A DNA stretch of 8,944 nt from Solobacterium sp. (GCA_017543005.1 JAFWEA010000139.1:1-8944), one strand, 5' to 3'; positions 1 through 6,245 are shown, counted from the stretch's first letter. Notes: generated by a model from the letters alone, not told the origin. Numbers and translations: made by a program.

Positions 1-1009
1 GCAGCAGCTCACCCGGGCGCTTCGCCGCAAATTCAAGCGCAGCCGCCGGGGATTCCAGCAGGATCGTCTTGAGCCGGCTCTCCCAGGATCTGAGCAGGTC
101 ATCCCGCAGCTCACTGACCGCCTGCAGGTGCTCCGGCGAGCGGAAATACAGACTGCTGTCGGTAAACTGCAGCACCATCAGCACATCTTCCCGCTTCTTG
201 TTTGAATGCATCAGGTTATCGCGGAAGTCGGCTGCGGAGAACTGTTCCAGCGTCTGCACAATGGCCCGCTTTTCGGACGTATGCAGATGATAGTGATGCA
301 TGCGGATATAATCCTTGGCACACTTGAAAACATCACCGCTGTTCTGGCAGATCCCTTTCAGCATCCCGATCCGCTGCTCTCCCCTGGTCTGTTCCATGAT
401 GATGCGGAACACCGGGATCAGGTTCTCTTTGAAGGCTGCCTTGACATCAAGGAACGAATCATCCGCATGCCGGACGCATTCCTCAACCAGTTCCTTTTCC
501 GGGACCGTCATGCGCTCCCGCCGCATCAGTATCTGCTCGTATACCTGCCGGTACAGGCCGTCTTCTTCAGTCAGGCTCAGCACCTTCGCCTCCAGCAGGC
601 TGCGGTCCGTTTCGGTCTTCGGGGTTTCCGTCATCTCCGGCAGCCAGCCCCGGCTGACCTCTTCGTCAAACAGATACTCCAGGCCATACGTGCTGAAATA
701 ATGAATCATCTGATGAAGCCGGAAGACCGCCTCATCCATGGCCATCACCTGGTTCGGGAAATCCGGATACATCGGCGCGCTTTTCACCTCCGGAATCATC
801 GCCTTGATGTCCGCATAGATCTCTGCTGCGGCATGCCGCCAGGCAATCCGGATCAGATCGCGCGGCTGAAAGATATATCCTGTTTCCGTCCGCAGGTTTT
901 CATTCATGGTCAAAGCTTCCTGCAGTGCCGCGTCATCAGGATGGTCTTCCCCGGCCGGAAGAATGATCAGCCGGAGTTCACTGAAGAGATTTTTTCTGAA
1001 TTGTTCCAT
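1..1009 (-). CDS. Uncharacterised, probably helical protein, N-terminal 336 residues (3' end outside window)
   Basis: The frame is open from the ATG at 1009-1007 to the left edge, so the stop codon lies outside the window. The start is supported by a GGGAGGTG ribosome site six to seven bases upstream. I do not recognise the family. There is no signal peptide, membrane segment or obvious nucleotide-binding motif. The sequence is rich in Glu, Leu, Arg and Met and looks mostly alpha-helical. Patches that look conserved are YPDFPNQVMAMDEA (81-94), HYFSTYGLEYL (103-113), RERMT near 164, CQNSGDVFKC (221-230), a basic stretch with NLMHSNKKRE (265-274) and a region with RSPEHLQAV and LRSWESRLK (290-314). 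It is probably a cytoplasmic protein of more than 340 residues. It is transcribed divergently from the small gene at 1224. A long antisense frame at 206-1060 lies opposite it. I am confident that it is a gene; its function is unknown. Confidence 0.85.
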   Translation of the reverse strand, partial: MEQFRKNLFSELRLIILPAGEDHPDDAALQEALTMNENLRTETGYIFQPRDLIRIAWRHAAAEIYADIKAMIPEVKSAPMYPDFPNQVMAMDEAVFRLHQMIHYFSTYGLEYLFDEEVSRGWLPEMTETPKTETDRSLLEAKVLSLTEEDGLYRQVYEQILMRRERMTVPEKELVEECVRHADDSFLDVKAAFKENLIPVFRIIMEQTRGEQRIGMLKGICQNSGDVFKCAKDYIRMHHYHLHTSEKRAIVQTLEQFSAADFRDNLMHSNKKREDVLMVLQFTDSSLYFRSPEHLQAVSELRDDLLRSWESRLKTILLESPAAALEFAAKRPGELL

Positions 1010-1111
1010 GCACACCTCCCGGAGATAGAAAAAGCGCAGCCATCATTGATCGATTTCTAAAAGTAAAAGGAAGATCAAACCTAAGCAGGGCCCCGCTGCG
1101 CCTCTGTCTTC

Positions 1112-1117
1112 AGTATA
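1112..1117 (-). promoter_or_regulatory. Possible -10 element for the unknown helical protein gene
   Basis: On the minus strand this reads TATACT, five of six bases of the consensus -10 box, and would give a leader of about 95 bases before the ATG at 1009. No good -35 box lies 16 to 18 bases upstream; the nearest TTGACG (1145-1150) is 27 bases away. A GGAAT/ATTCC inverted repeat (1121-1125 and 1134-1138) sits over the -35 region and could hold an operator. The call is weak. Confidence 0.3.
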
Positions 1118-1159
1118 CACGGAATCTGCCGAAATTCCCACTGCCGTCAAATTTTCCGG

Positions 1160-1187
1160 CTGTACAGAAACCTGTACAGTGTTTTTT
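1160..1187 (+). promoter_or_regulatory. Perfect 20-base inverted repeat followed by a T run: operator or attenuator
   Basis: CTGTACAG occurs at 1160-1167 and again at 1172-1179, separated by AAAC. Each octamer is itself a palindrome, so the unit is both a direct and an inverted repeat. On the plus strand it could fold into an eight-pair hairpin with a four-base loop, followed by TG and then six T (1182-1187), which resembles an intrinsic terminator. CCGGC (1156-1160) and GCCGG (1191-1195) flank it and could form a competing outer stem. It lies 37 bases before the start of the gene at 1224, with no plus-strand gene upstream in the window. It could be a DNA operator between the divergent genes or a leader attenuator. 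A weak TACAGT (1174-1179) could serve as a -10 inside the second arm. Confidence 0.5.
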
Positions 1188-1223
1188 CCTGCCGGCGGTA
1201 TGCTGAAGCCGGAGGTGATGGTC

Positions 1224-1532
1224 ATGAATGTAAGCCTGCGTCCGGTCTATGTGGATGTCATTGAACAGCGCACCAGTGAAGGTGTGCTCATCCCGCGCCT
1301 GCTGATCTGGCCTGACGGAAGGAAATTCCGCATTGAAAAAGCCGAGGGCGGAAAAGCCTTCGGCATCTCGGAATCCGGTCAGAACGGCCGGATCTTCGAT
1401 ATCTGGATCTACGGCCGCAAGCGCCGTCTCTATCTGCAGAAAGACCGGTATTTTGTCGACAGCACCGCCCGGCCCGTACCGGCCCATGATCCGATCGAAC
1501 TCACGGATGAGGAACTGCTGGAGATCATCTGA
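1224..1532 (+). CDS. Small conserved-looking hypothetical protein, 102 residues
   Basis: I place the start at ATG 1224 because GGAGGTG (1211-1217) lies at good spacing; a GTC codon separates it from another ATG at 1218, which is too close to the ribosome site. The protein has no signal peptide or membrane segment. Its core is RPVYVDVIEQ (6-15), LIWPDGRKFRIEK (27-39), a glycine-rich middle (41-56) and IWIYGRKRRLYLQKDRYFVD (60-79), followed by an acidic tail ending in LTDEELLEII. This alternating pattern suggests a small beta-barrel. From memory it resembles short Bacillota proteins with a W-[ED]-DGR-x-F-x-I core, sometimes found near Y-family polymerase genes, but no function is established and no such gene is here. 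It may be co-transcribed with the membrane gene 49 bases downstream. Confidence 0.8.
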   Translation: MNVSLRPVYVDVIEQRTSEGVLIPRLLIWPDGRKFRIEKAEGGKAFGISESGQNGRIFDIWIYGRKRRLYLQKDRYFVDSTARPVPAHDPIELTDEELLEII

Positions 1533-1581
1533 GCATTCCGGTGATACTGGGCAGGGTTTTTGCGGTACGATACTGGCAGAT

Positions 1582-2181
1582 ATGAATACCTGCAGAAAAA
1601 CGGTCAATATCATGATTGCGGTCATCGTGCCCTGTGCCTGGGTCTGGATGATGACGCGGGGCTCCGGTTCCCTGGCCGCGACCGGCCTGAACAGCCTGAA
1701 ATACTTTACGGTGCTGTCCAATCTCCTTGAAGGACTGGCTTCCGTTCTGTTTCTGCGCTCTGCCCGGTCCGCTGCCCGGCTCAAATACATCGCCGGCGTG
1801 GCGGTTACCCTGACGTTCATGACGGTCATGTGCTTTCTCGGCCCGATCTTCAGCTACCGGTTCATGTTCAAAGGTGCCAATTTCTGGTTTCATCTGATCG
1901 TACCGCTGCTGACCATCATCGAAATGCTGGTGCTGGATGACCGTGAACACAGTAAAAAAGACAGCCTGATGGCTGTCCTGCCGCTGCTGGTCTACGGTTC
2001 TTTCTATATGGGCAATATTCTGCTCAACGGGCCGGGTGAATGGCCCCATAGCAATGACTGGTACGGGTTTGCCCGCTGGGGCATCCCGCAGGGCATTGCC
2101 CTGTTCGCCCTGTTCTGTGTCCTGACGTACCTGGGTGCCAGGCTGATTACCCGGGCTGCCGGGCGGCTGCAGAGACGCTGA
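1582..2181 (+). CDS. Six-helix integral membrane protein, possibly Pr6Pr family
   Basis: This 199-residue protein has six likely transmembrane helices, at about residues 8-24, 38-58, 68-90, 101-118, 128-148 and 168-190. The motif LKYFTVLSNLL (39-49) and the helix with NFWFHLIVPLLTIIEMLVLDD (around 100-120) fit my memory of Pr6Pr (FAR-17a/AIG1-like) bacterial membrane proteins, which have a similar length and an FT-x-x-SN motif in the second helix. No substrate or activity can be assigned. The start at ATG 1582 is the only reasonable one before the first helix, but no good ribosome site precedes it; ATG 1612 would remove part of helix one. The gene lies 49 bases after the small gene at 1224, on the same strand. 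Its last 35 bases overlap the convergent cyclo-ligase gene, so no terminator fits between them. Confidence 0.75.
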   Translation: MNTCRKTVNIMIAVIVPCAWVWMMTRGSGSLAATGLNSLKYFTVLSNLLEGLASVLFLRSARSAARLKYIAGVAVTLTFMTVMCFLGPIFSYRFMFKGANFWFHLIVPLLTIIEMLVLDDREHSKKDSLMAVLPLLVYGSFYMGNILLNGPGEWPHSNDWYGFARWGIPQGIALFALFCVLTYLGARLITRAAGRLQRR

Positions 2182-2737
2182 TCACACCCGCTTCGCTGGC
2201 CACCAGGTCCATCGGCTCATCCCGACTGTCAAAGGGCAGCCGGTCTGACATCATTTCATCGAAGCAGAGACAGAGACGGCAGGTCTCTGTTTCTTTCAGA
2301 AAGCGGTCATAATACCCCATGCCATGCCCGAGCCGGCATCCCTCCGGGGTCACGCTCATACATGGAATGATACTGAGATCAATCCTGTCTCCGGCAGTCA
2401 CACTGTCATCCTGCGGCTCCATGATGCCAAGCCGGCCGGCTTTCATCACACTGTCCGGGTGGATCCTGACGGCTTTCATGACCTGCCCTTCACACTTTGG
2501 CACATATACACTCTTGCCGGCGGCGAAGGCCGCTTTGATGATGGCGGCCGTATCCGGTTCCCGGGGTGTACTGAGATAAACAAAGACAGAAGACGCATGC
2601 TGAAAAACAGGCAGGCTGATTACCGTTTCGGCTATGGCCTGCCCGGCCTTCAGAACATACGCAGGATCCAGAAGTTCATACTGTTCTTTCAGCTGTTTTC
2701 GGTATTCCTGTTTCTGTCTGCTCATTTCCCCGATCAT
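2147..2737 (-). CDS. fau: 5-formyltetrahydrofolate cyclo-ligase (methenyl-THF synthetase)
   Basis: This cytoplasmic enzyme uses ATP to convert 5-formyltetrahydrofolate to 5,10-methenyltetrahydrofolate (EC 6.3.3.2), returning inhibitory folate to the one-carbon pool. The 196 residues match the family's usual size of 180-200. Signatures are the N-terminal basic helix (RKQLKEQ, 13-19), FVYLSTPREPDT (52-63), the VPKCEG strand and loop (79-84), LGIMEP (103-108) and the diagnostic C-terminal GCRLGHGMGYYDRFL (133-147) preceded by DLSIIPCMSVTPEG. The first ATG is three bases after the TGA of the upstream 58-residue gene, which suggests translational coupling. A second ATG four codons later is possible; a GGGGA lies only two bases before it, so I prefer the first. 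The last 12 codons overlap the convergent membrane gene. The symbol follows E. coli fau (ygfA); Bacillus uses yqgN. Confidence 0.93.
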   Translation of the reverse strand: MIGEMSRQKQEYRKQLKEQYELLDPAYVLKAGQAIAETVISLPVFQHASSVFVYLSTPREPDTAAIIKAAFAAGKSVYVPKCEGQVMKAVRIHPDSVMKAGRLGIMEPQDDSVTAGDRIDLSIIPCMSVTPEGCRLGHGMGYYDRFLKETETCRLCLCFDEMMSDRLPFDSRDEPMDLVASEAGVISVSAAARQPG

Positions 2738-2740
2738 TGT

Positions 2741-2917
2741 TCAGTGCACAGCTTCCCGTTCCGGCTGCCAGACATGGCTGACCGTCGCACCCGGCACTTC
2801 CTCTTCACTGACTTCGGAGTGAGTAACCTGGTAGTACAGGAAAGCCAGCCAGCCGAGGCCGCACAGGCAGGCCAGCAGGAACAGCAGTCCGAACAGTCCG
2901 AATGTCTTTTTCTTCAT
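2741..2917 (-). CDS. Small single-pass membrane protein, 58 residues
   Basis: The protein begins MKKKTFGL and has one hydrophobic stretch (about 5-28), then an acidic segment (SEVSEEE, 34-40) and a short polar tail. The positive N terminus suggests N-in topology with the tail outside. A cysteine at 17 (LLAC) recalls a lipobox, but Leu at -2 and the continuing hydrophobic stretch argue for a membrane anchor. The start at 2917 is chosen because GGAGG (2929-2933) lies ten bases upstream and the extended -10 at 2945-2953 fits a short leader. A longer reading from 2959 would start upstream of that promoter. It ends three bases before the cyclo-ligase start and is probably co-transcribed with it. 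I do not recognise the family. Confidence 0.75.
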   Translation of the reverse strand: MKKKTFGLFGLLFLLACLCGLGWLAFLYYQVTHSEVSEEEVPGATVSHVWQPEREAVH

Positions 2918-2944
2918 GGTGCTCAATCCTCCGTTTCTGACTTC

Positions 2945-2953
2945 ATTATAACA
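2945..2953 (-). promoter_or_regulatory. Extended -10 promoter for the 58-residue gene and cyclo-ligase
   Basis: The minus strand reads TGTTATAAT: a perfect TATAAT (2945-2950) with a TGn extension. No clear -35 is present, as expected for an extended -10 promoter. Transcription would start near 2938, giving a leader of about 20 bases with GGAGG inside it. It lies directly after the flavodoxin terminator. Confidence 0.7.
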
Positions 2954-2957
2954 GCGC

Positions 2958-2989
2958 AAAAAGAAAAGGTCTCGTCAATGACGGGACCT
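2958..2989 (-). terminator. Intrinsic terminator of the flavodoxin gene
   Basis: Read on the minus strand, AGGTCcCGTC pairs with GACGaGACCT around an ATT loop (stem 2967-2989, one C/A mismatch), followed by TTTCTTTTT (2958-2966). It begins nine bases after the flavodoxin stop. Confidence 0.85.
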
Positions 2990-2998
2990 CTGTAACGC

Positions 2999-3484
2999 TT
3001 ATTCGCCGAAGACTGCCTTAGCCTGGGCTGCCATGCGCTTGCCGTAGTCAACCGCCAGGGCATTCCAGTCATATTCGGCACTGCCGATGGCGATCGGGCC
3101 GAGATGAATCGGCGGATTGCCGGCAACGCCGCCGCCGGAGTAAACCATCATGCCGAAGAACATCTCATGAACGAGGATGTTCATCATGGCCATTTCGTTG
3201 CCGCCCCACGCATACTGGGCTGTAGCGAAGGCGCCGCCCAGCTTGCCGGCTACCTTGTACTTGCCGAGGGTCTCGAGGAATGCGGTTGTTTCAGCCGCTG
3301 CATCTGTGTAGTAAGTCGGAGTGCCGATGATGACGCACTTGCTTTCTTCCATCCAGTCCAGATCGATGTCATGATAAGCGAAAGCCTTGGCTTCCAGACC
3401 GCCCATGGTCAGACCTTCCGCGATCTTTTCGGCAATACCGGCAGTAACACCTGTCTTGGAAACATAAACAACTGATGCTTTCAT
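2999..3484 (-). CDS. Flavodoxin-family protein (WrbA-like FMN-binding fold)
   Basis: This 161-residue cytoplasmic protein has the flavodoxin fold. The phosphate-binding loop for FMN is at 9-14 (SKTGVT), following the first strand ASVVYV. The second flavin loop is GTPTYYTDAA (54-63). The third region, GAFATAQYAWGGNEMAMMNI (84-103), resembles the WrbA and NAD(P)H:quinone reductase pattern more than a short electron-carrier flavodoxin. It could be a small electron carrier or a quinone-type reductase; sequence alone does not decide. The start at ATG 3484 has AAGGAG (3495-3500) ten bases upstream and an extended -10 at 3511-3519. A strong terminator follows, so it can form its own transcription unit, although no terminator separates it from the chromate-transporter genes upstream. 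Confidence 0.88.
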   Translation of the reverse strand: MKASVVYVSKTGVTAGIAEKIAEGLTMGGLEAKAFAYHDIDLDWMEESKCVIIGTPTYYTDAAAETTAFLETLGKYKVAGKLGGAFATAQYAWGGNEMAMMNILVHEMFFGMMVYSGGGVAGNPPIHLGPIAIGSAEYDWNALAVDYGKRMAAQAKAVFGE

Positions 3485-3510
3485 TAGAATTATTCTCCTT
3501 TGCTGACTCC

Positions 3511-3519
3511 ATCATACCA
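3511..3519 (-). promoter_or_regulatory. Extended -10 promoter of the flavodoxin gene
   Basis: The minus strand reads TGGTATGAT, a TGn extension plus TATGAT (3511-3516), with no recognisable -35. It lies in the 64-base gap after the second chromate-transporter gene and would give a leader of about 20 bases. Confidence 0.6.
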
Positions 3520-3548
3520 TAAGTCAGAAAGGTGCACTGCGGCAATCA

Positions 3549-4112
3549 TCAGAACAGCAGGATAATCCCGACCACTGCCGATACGGCAATGCAGAGAATC
3601 GGATGCGGCTTGTATTTCCGGATCACCGCAAACACCAGGACAAACCAGATGAGCTTCTTGAGTTCGATCAGATCCAGGGGATTATACGTCTGCAGGAAGG
3701 CATCGGTGTGCAGCACCCCTGCCTCCACGACACTGAAACCGGCTGCCGCAATCAGACCGGTAACCGCCGGCCGCAGCCCGTAGAAGATGTTCTCAACCAG
3801 GGAACTTTCCCGGAATTTTTCCAGATAAGCAGAGACGATGTTGACGATGATGATGGCCGGGGTAATCACACCGAGCGTGGCGATGATGCCGCCGGGAATG
3901 CCGGCAACGGAACAGCCGACATAGGTTGCCATATTGACGCCGACCGGGCCCGGAGTGGACTCCGAAACAGCGATCATATCCGTGATCAGCGCCTGCGAGT
4001 ACCAGCCTGAAGTGACTGCCAGTTTCTGCAGGAACGGCAGGGTCGCCATGCCGCCGCCGACCGCAAACAGGCCTATTTTGAAGAATTCCCAGAATAACTG
4101 CAGATAGATCAT
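3549..4112 (-). CDS. chrA: Chromate transporter family protein, half-size subunit 2
   Basis: This 187-residue membrane protein is a single CHR domain (chromate ion transporter superfamily). Family motifs are FAVGGGMATLPFL near the N terminus (16-28), AVSESTPGPVGVNMATYVG (48-66) and the P-rich helix around GVITPAIIIVN (81-91). About five to six helices are likely. Half-size members usually occur as gene pairs whose products together replace one full-length ChrA of about 400 residues. Here the ATG overlaps the stop of the partner gene in ATGA, which predicts coupled translation and near-equal amounts. Characterised relatives export chromate, but many CHR proteins in anaerobes have no tested substrate, so the substrate here is open. 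B. subtilis ywrA/ywrB is a comparable pair. Confidence 0.88.
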   Translation of the reverse strand: MIYLQLFWEFFKIGLFAVGGGMATLPFLQKLAVTSGWYSQALITDMIAVSESTPGPVGVNMATYVGCSVAGIPGGIIATLGVITPAIIIVNIVSAYLEKFRESSLVENIFYGLRPAVTGLIAAAGFSVVEAGVLHTDAFLQTYNPLDLIELKKLIWFVLVFAVIRKYKPHPILCIAVSAVVGIILLF

Positions 4113-4675
4113 TTCGCCTGCCCTCCCTTCATGGCATTGCCGGCCTTCAGTGACTGAACAATGACGCCGAGAATACCGCTGGCAATGATGATGAGGATCG
4201 GCGAAACATCCGTGAACAGGCTGAGGTACAGCACCGCCAGACAGAGAATGATGCCGAAGATATCCTTGATGCCTTTTTTGGCCATGGACAGCACCGTGTC
4301 GAGAATCAACGCTGCCACGCAGACCGTAATCGCGCTCAGGGCATGGCGGACATAGACATTATCCTGGAAGCTGGAAAGCACGAAGTAGATCAGCGAAATA
4401 ATAATGATACAGGGACTGACCACGCCAAAGGCTGCGGCCAGGGCCCCGGGAACTTTATGCTGTTTGTGCCCGATGAAGACACCGACGTTGACCGAGATGA
4501 TGCCGGGCAGGCCCTGACTGACTGCATAGTAGTCAATGATTTCCTCTTCCGTCATCCAGTGCCGTTTCTGCACAATCTCCCGCCGCAGGATCGGCAGCAT
4601 CGCATACCCGCCGCCAAACGTCACCGCGCCCATGCGGAAGAACAATAAATAAAGATCAAGCAGCTCACCCGCCAT
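4109..4675 (-). CDS. chrA: Chromate transporter family protein, half-size subunit 1
   Basis: This 188-residue membrane protein is the first gene of the half-size CHR pair. Motifs are MGAVTFGGGYAMLPIL (15-30), YYAVSQGLPGIISVNVGVFIG (49-69), GALAAAFGVVSPCIIII (77-93) and a hydrophobic C-terminal half with three or more helices, ending in a basic tail (KAGNAMKGGQAK). The FGGG and SQ-x-LPG signatures are stronger here than in the partner, which has SESTPGP instead. The two probably insert in opposite orientations and act as a heteromer, as proposed for short-chain CHR pairs. The start at ATG 4675 has a full AGGAGG (4682-4687) six bases upstream, and a good promoter lies at 4720-4747. The next gene overlaps by four bases. 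Confidence 0.9.
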   Translation of the reverse strand: MAGELLDLYLLFFRMGAVTFGGGYAMLPILRREIVQKRHWMTEEEIIDYYAVSQGLPGIISVNVGVFIGHKQHKVPGALAAAFGVVSPCIIIISLIYFVLSSFQDNVYVRHALSAITVCVAALILDTVLSMAKKGIKDIFGIILCLAVLYLSLFTDVSPILIIIASGILGVIVQSLKAGNAMKGGQAK

Positions 4676-4719
4676 ATGAAACCTCCTTCATACACACGTT
4701 ATATTGCATGACTTGATCC

Positions 4720-4747
4720 ATGGTATCATGATGCGTATTTTTGTCAA
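4720..4747 (-). promoter_or_regulatory. Promoter of the chromate-transporter pair, overlapping the Nudix gene stop
   Basis: The minus strand has a perfect -35 TTGACA (4742-4747), a 16-base spacer and TACCAT as -10 (4720-4725) with a TGA extension before it. The predicted leader is about 38 bases. The TGA inside the -35 box is the stop codon of the Nudix gene. No terminator separates the two units, so read-through from the Nudix operon is also likely. Confidence 0.65.
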
Positions 4748-5328
4748 TCGACTGCGGCGTCCCTGTATCGGGCCGTCCGCGCAATCAGCTTGGGATAGAT
4801 CCGTTCCACAAACCACACCTCATCCGAGGCAGCCAGGGCCTCTTCCGGGGAAAACCAGGCAACGGCCTTGTTTTCCTCTTCCCGGCTGTGTACCGGCTCG
4901 GCTTCATCCGCCTGCAGCAGGTATGTGACATTCAGGTGCAGATGGGACGATACATAGTGCCCCTTCTTCTCATGCCCGCTGACCGGGATGATTTCTACCG
5001 AAAGAAGCTCATCGCTGACCGGTGTGACATCACTCAGGCCGCTTTCTTCCTGCACTTCCCGCACGGCCACGGCCAGCAGGTCTTCTTCCCCGTCCGCATG
5101 ACCGCCCAGCCAGGCCCAGGAATCATAGATGCGGTGATACGCCATCAGCACTTTGGAATAATCCCGGTTCACCACCCAGACCGATGCCGTCATGTGCATG
5201 GTTTCGTTTTCCCGGGAAAAGATATTGTCCGCTGCCAGGGCCTGCCGAATCAGTTCCAGATCATGTTCTTCCTGTTCATTGAACGGGACATACCGTTCCA
5301 GCTGCTGTCTTAAATCATTTCTGTTCAC
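4744..5328 (-). CDS. Nudix hydrolase domain protein, 194 residues
   Basis: Nudix hydrolases cleave nucleoside diphosphates linked to another group, using divalent metal bound by the Nudix box. The box is complete here: G76, then E82, then REVQEESGL (90-98), matching GX5EX7REUXEEXGU with all catalytic glutamates. The core domain spans about 45-185, preceded by a helical segment (1-40) that is longer than in a minimal Nudix protein. The substrate cannot be read from sequence. I place the start at GTG 5328 because the frame upstream runs into the lipoprotein gene, and AAAGGGA in that gene's last codons sits about ten bases before the GTG. Only seven bases separate the lipoprotein stop from this start, so the genes are probably one operon. 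The stop overlaps the downstream chromate-transporter promoter. Confidence 0.9.
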   Translation of the reverse strand: MNRNDLRQQLERYVPFNEQEEHDLELIRQALAADNIFSRENETMHMTASVWVVNRDYSKVLMAYHRIYDSWAWLGGHADGEEDLLAVAVREVQEESGLSDVTPVSDELLSVEIIPVSGHEKKGHYVSSHLHLNVTYLLQADEAEPVHSREEENKAVAWFSPEEALAASDEVWFVERIYPKLIARTARYRDAAVD

Positions 5329-5335
5329 GATGAAT

Positions 5336-6223
5336 TTATCCCTTTGCCGGGTGGGTCCAGTTCTTGCCGTCCTCCGACCAGATGATATCAACGGTTCCGT
5401 CCGGCAGATTCCCGACCGCCCAGTAGGTATCGGTATTGCCCTGCCGCAGAACATAATGCAGATACATGTTTGCGTCATACCACATTTCGCCCATCTTCAT
5501 CAGTTCACCGCCCGCATTGAGCGCCTGACTGACTTCCTCATTCTGCATGAGGGCATCAAACAATGCCTGTTCCTTAAACGGAATCTCATCGCTGCTGAAC
5601 GCATCATACGGGGTGATGTCCACTACGCCCATGTGGAAGGCGGTCCGCAGAACCCGGTCTCCCAGATCGAAGCCGGTATAGATAAAACCGTCTGTATCAC
5701 CATCCGGGAAATGTCTGACATATTCGATCCTGCCCAGCGGCGCATCTGACTCCGCACTTTCCACGTAGATGATCGCCGGTGAGTTCTCTTCCTCATACCA
5801 GACTTCCGTAATCTCATCGGCATACCAGTTGTAGCGGCCGACCCTGAGATCTGTGTTCGGAGCTGGGATAATCAGATACACATTGTCTTCATATGTTCCC
5901 CGATCCCCGTAGATAACATGATCTTCATCGACTTCGGCAGCCATTGCAAGACCAAGCTCTTCCGCCGCCCGCATGACAACATATGCCCGGGGACGCTCTG
6001 AATTCACAGTGCCGAGGAACGCCACTCTCAGATCATCATAATTTTCTGTGTCACCGCCGTTTGTCTGCGGGGTTTCCGGAGTGGCTGAAGCCAGGGCTGC
6101 AGTGGGCCGGTCCGCTGCCGGTTTCGGGGTTGGCGCAGCAGATGACGCCGGGGTCGGTTCCGGTGCCTTTGCCGTACAGGCAGACAGCAGCACCGCTGTC
6201 ATGATTGCGATTACTCTTTTCAT
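5336..6223 (-). CDS. Putative lipoprotein of unknown function, 295 residues
   Basis: The protein has a signal peptide MKRVIAIMTAVL and a lipobox LSAC with Cys at 16, so it is probably lipid-anchored on the outer face of the membrane. Residues 19-56 form a Pro/Thr/Ala-rich linker. The remainder (60-295) is an acidic, Trp/Tyr-rich globular domain with segments such as YVVMRAAEELG (81-91), RYNWYADEITEVWYEE (130-145) and a C-terminal YWAVGNLPDGTVDIIWSEDG (267-286). I do not recognise this domain. The start at ATG 6223 has GGAGGG five to six bases upstream and puts the signal peptide at the N terminus; the frame's earlier ATGs lie inside the upstream gene. It sits 22 bases after the zincin gene and seven before the Nudix gene. 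Confidence 0.82.
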   Translation of the reverse strand: MKRVIAIMTAVLLSACTAKAPEPTPASSAAPTPKPAADRPTAALASATPETPQTNGGDTENYDDLRVAFLGTVNSERPRAYVVMRAAEELGLAMAAEVDEDHVIYGDRGTYEDNVYLIIPAPNTDLRVGRYNWYADEITEVWYEEENSPAIIYVESAESDAPLGRIEYVRHFPDGDTDGFIYTGFDLGDRVLRTAFHMGVVDITPYDAFSSDEIPFKEQALFDALMQNEEVSQALNAGGELMKMGEMWYDANMYLHYVLRQGNTDTYWAVGNLPDGTVDIIWSEDGKNWTHPAKG

Positions 6224-6245
6224 AAATCCCTCCATGGTTCTCAGA

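Noticed and set aside
206..1060. 284-codon plus-strand open frame
   Set aside because: It lies opposite the unknown helical protein, has no ribosome site, and its product is His/Arg/Pro-rich without domain character; it is a shadow of G/C-biased third positions on the other strand.
1160..1179. LexA (SOS) box
   Set aside because: CTGT and ACAG ends recall the E. coli LexA site, but the gap between them is 12 bases rather than 8, and Bacillota LexA sites use GAAC-N4-GTTC, which is absent.
1110..2049. Minus-strand open frames of 239 and 174 codons
   Set aside because: They are antisense to the small protein and the six-helix membrane protein, and lack ribosome sites and recognisable domains.
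2741..2917. Lipoprotein signal in the 58-residue protein
   Set aside because: LLAC has Leu at -2 and the hydrophobic stretch continues past the Cys, so a plain membrane anchor fits better.
3549..4675. A single chromate transporter gene broken by a frameshift
   Set aside because: Each half has its own N-terminal motif and start, the overlap is a standard ATGA coupling, and half-size pairs are a normal form of this family.
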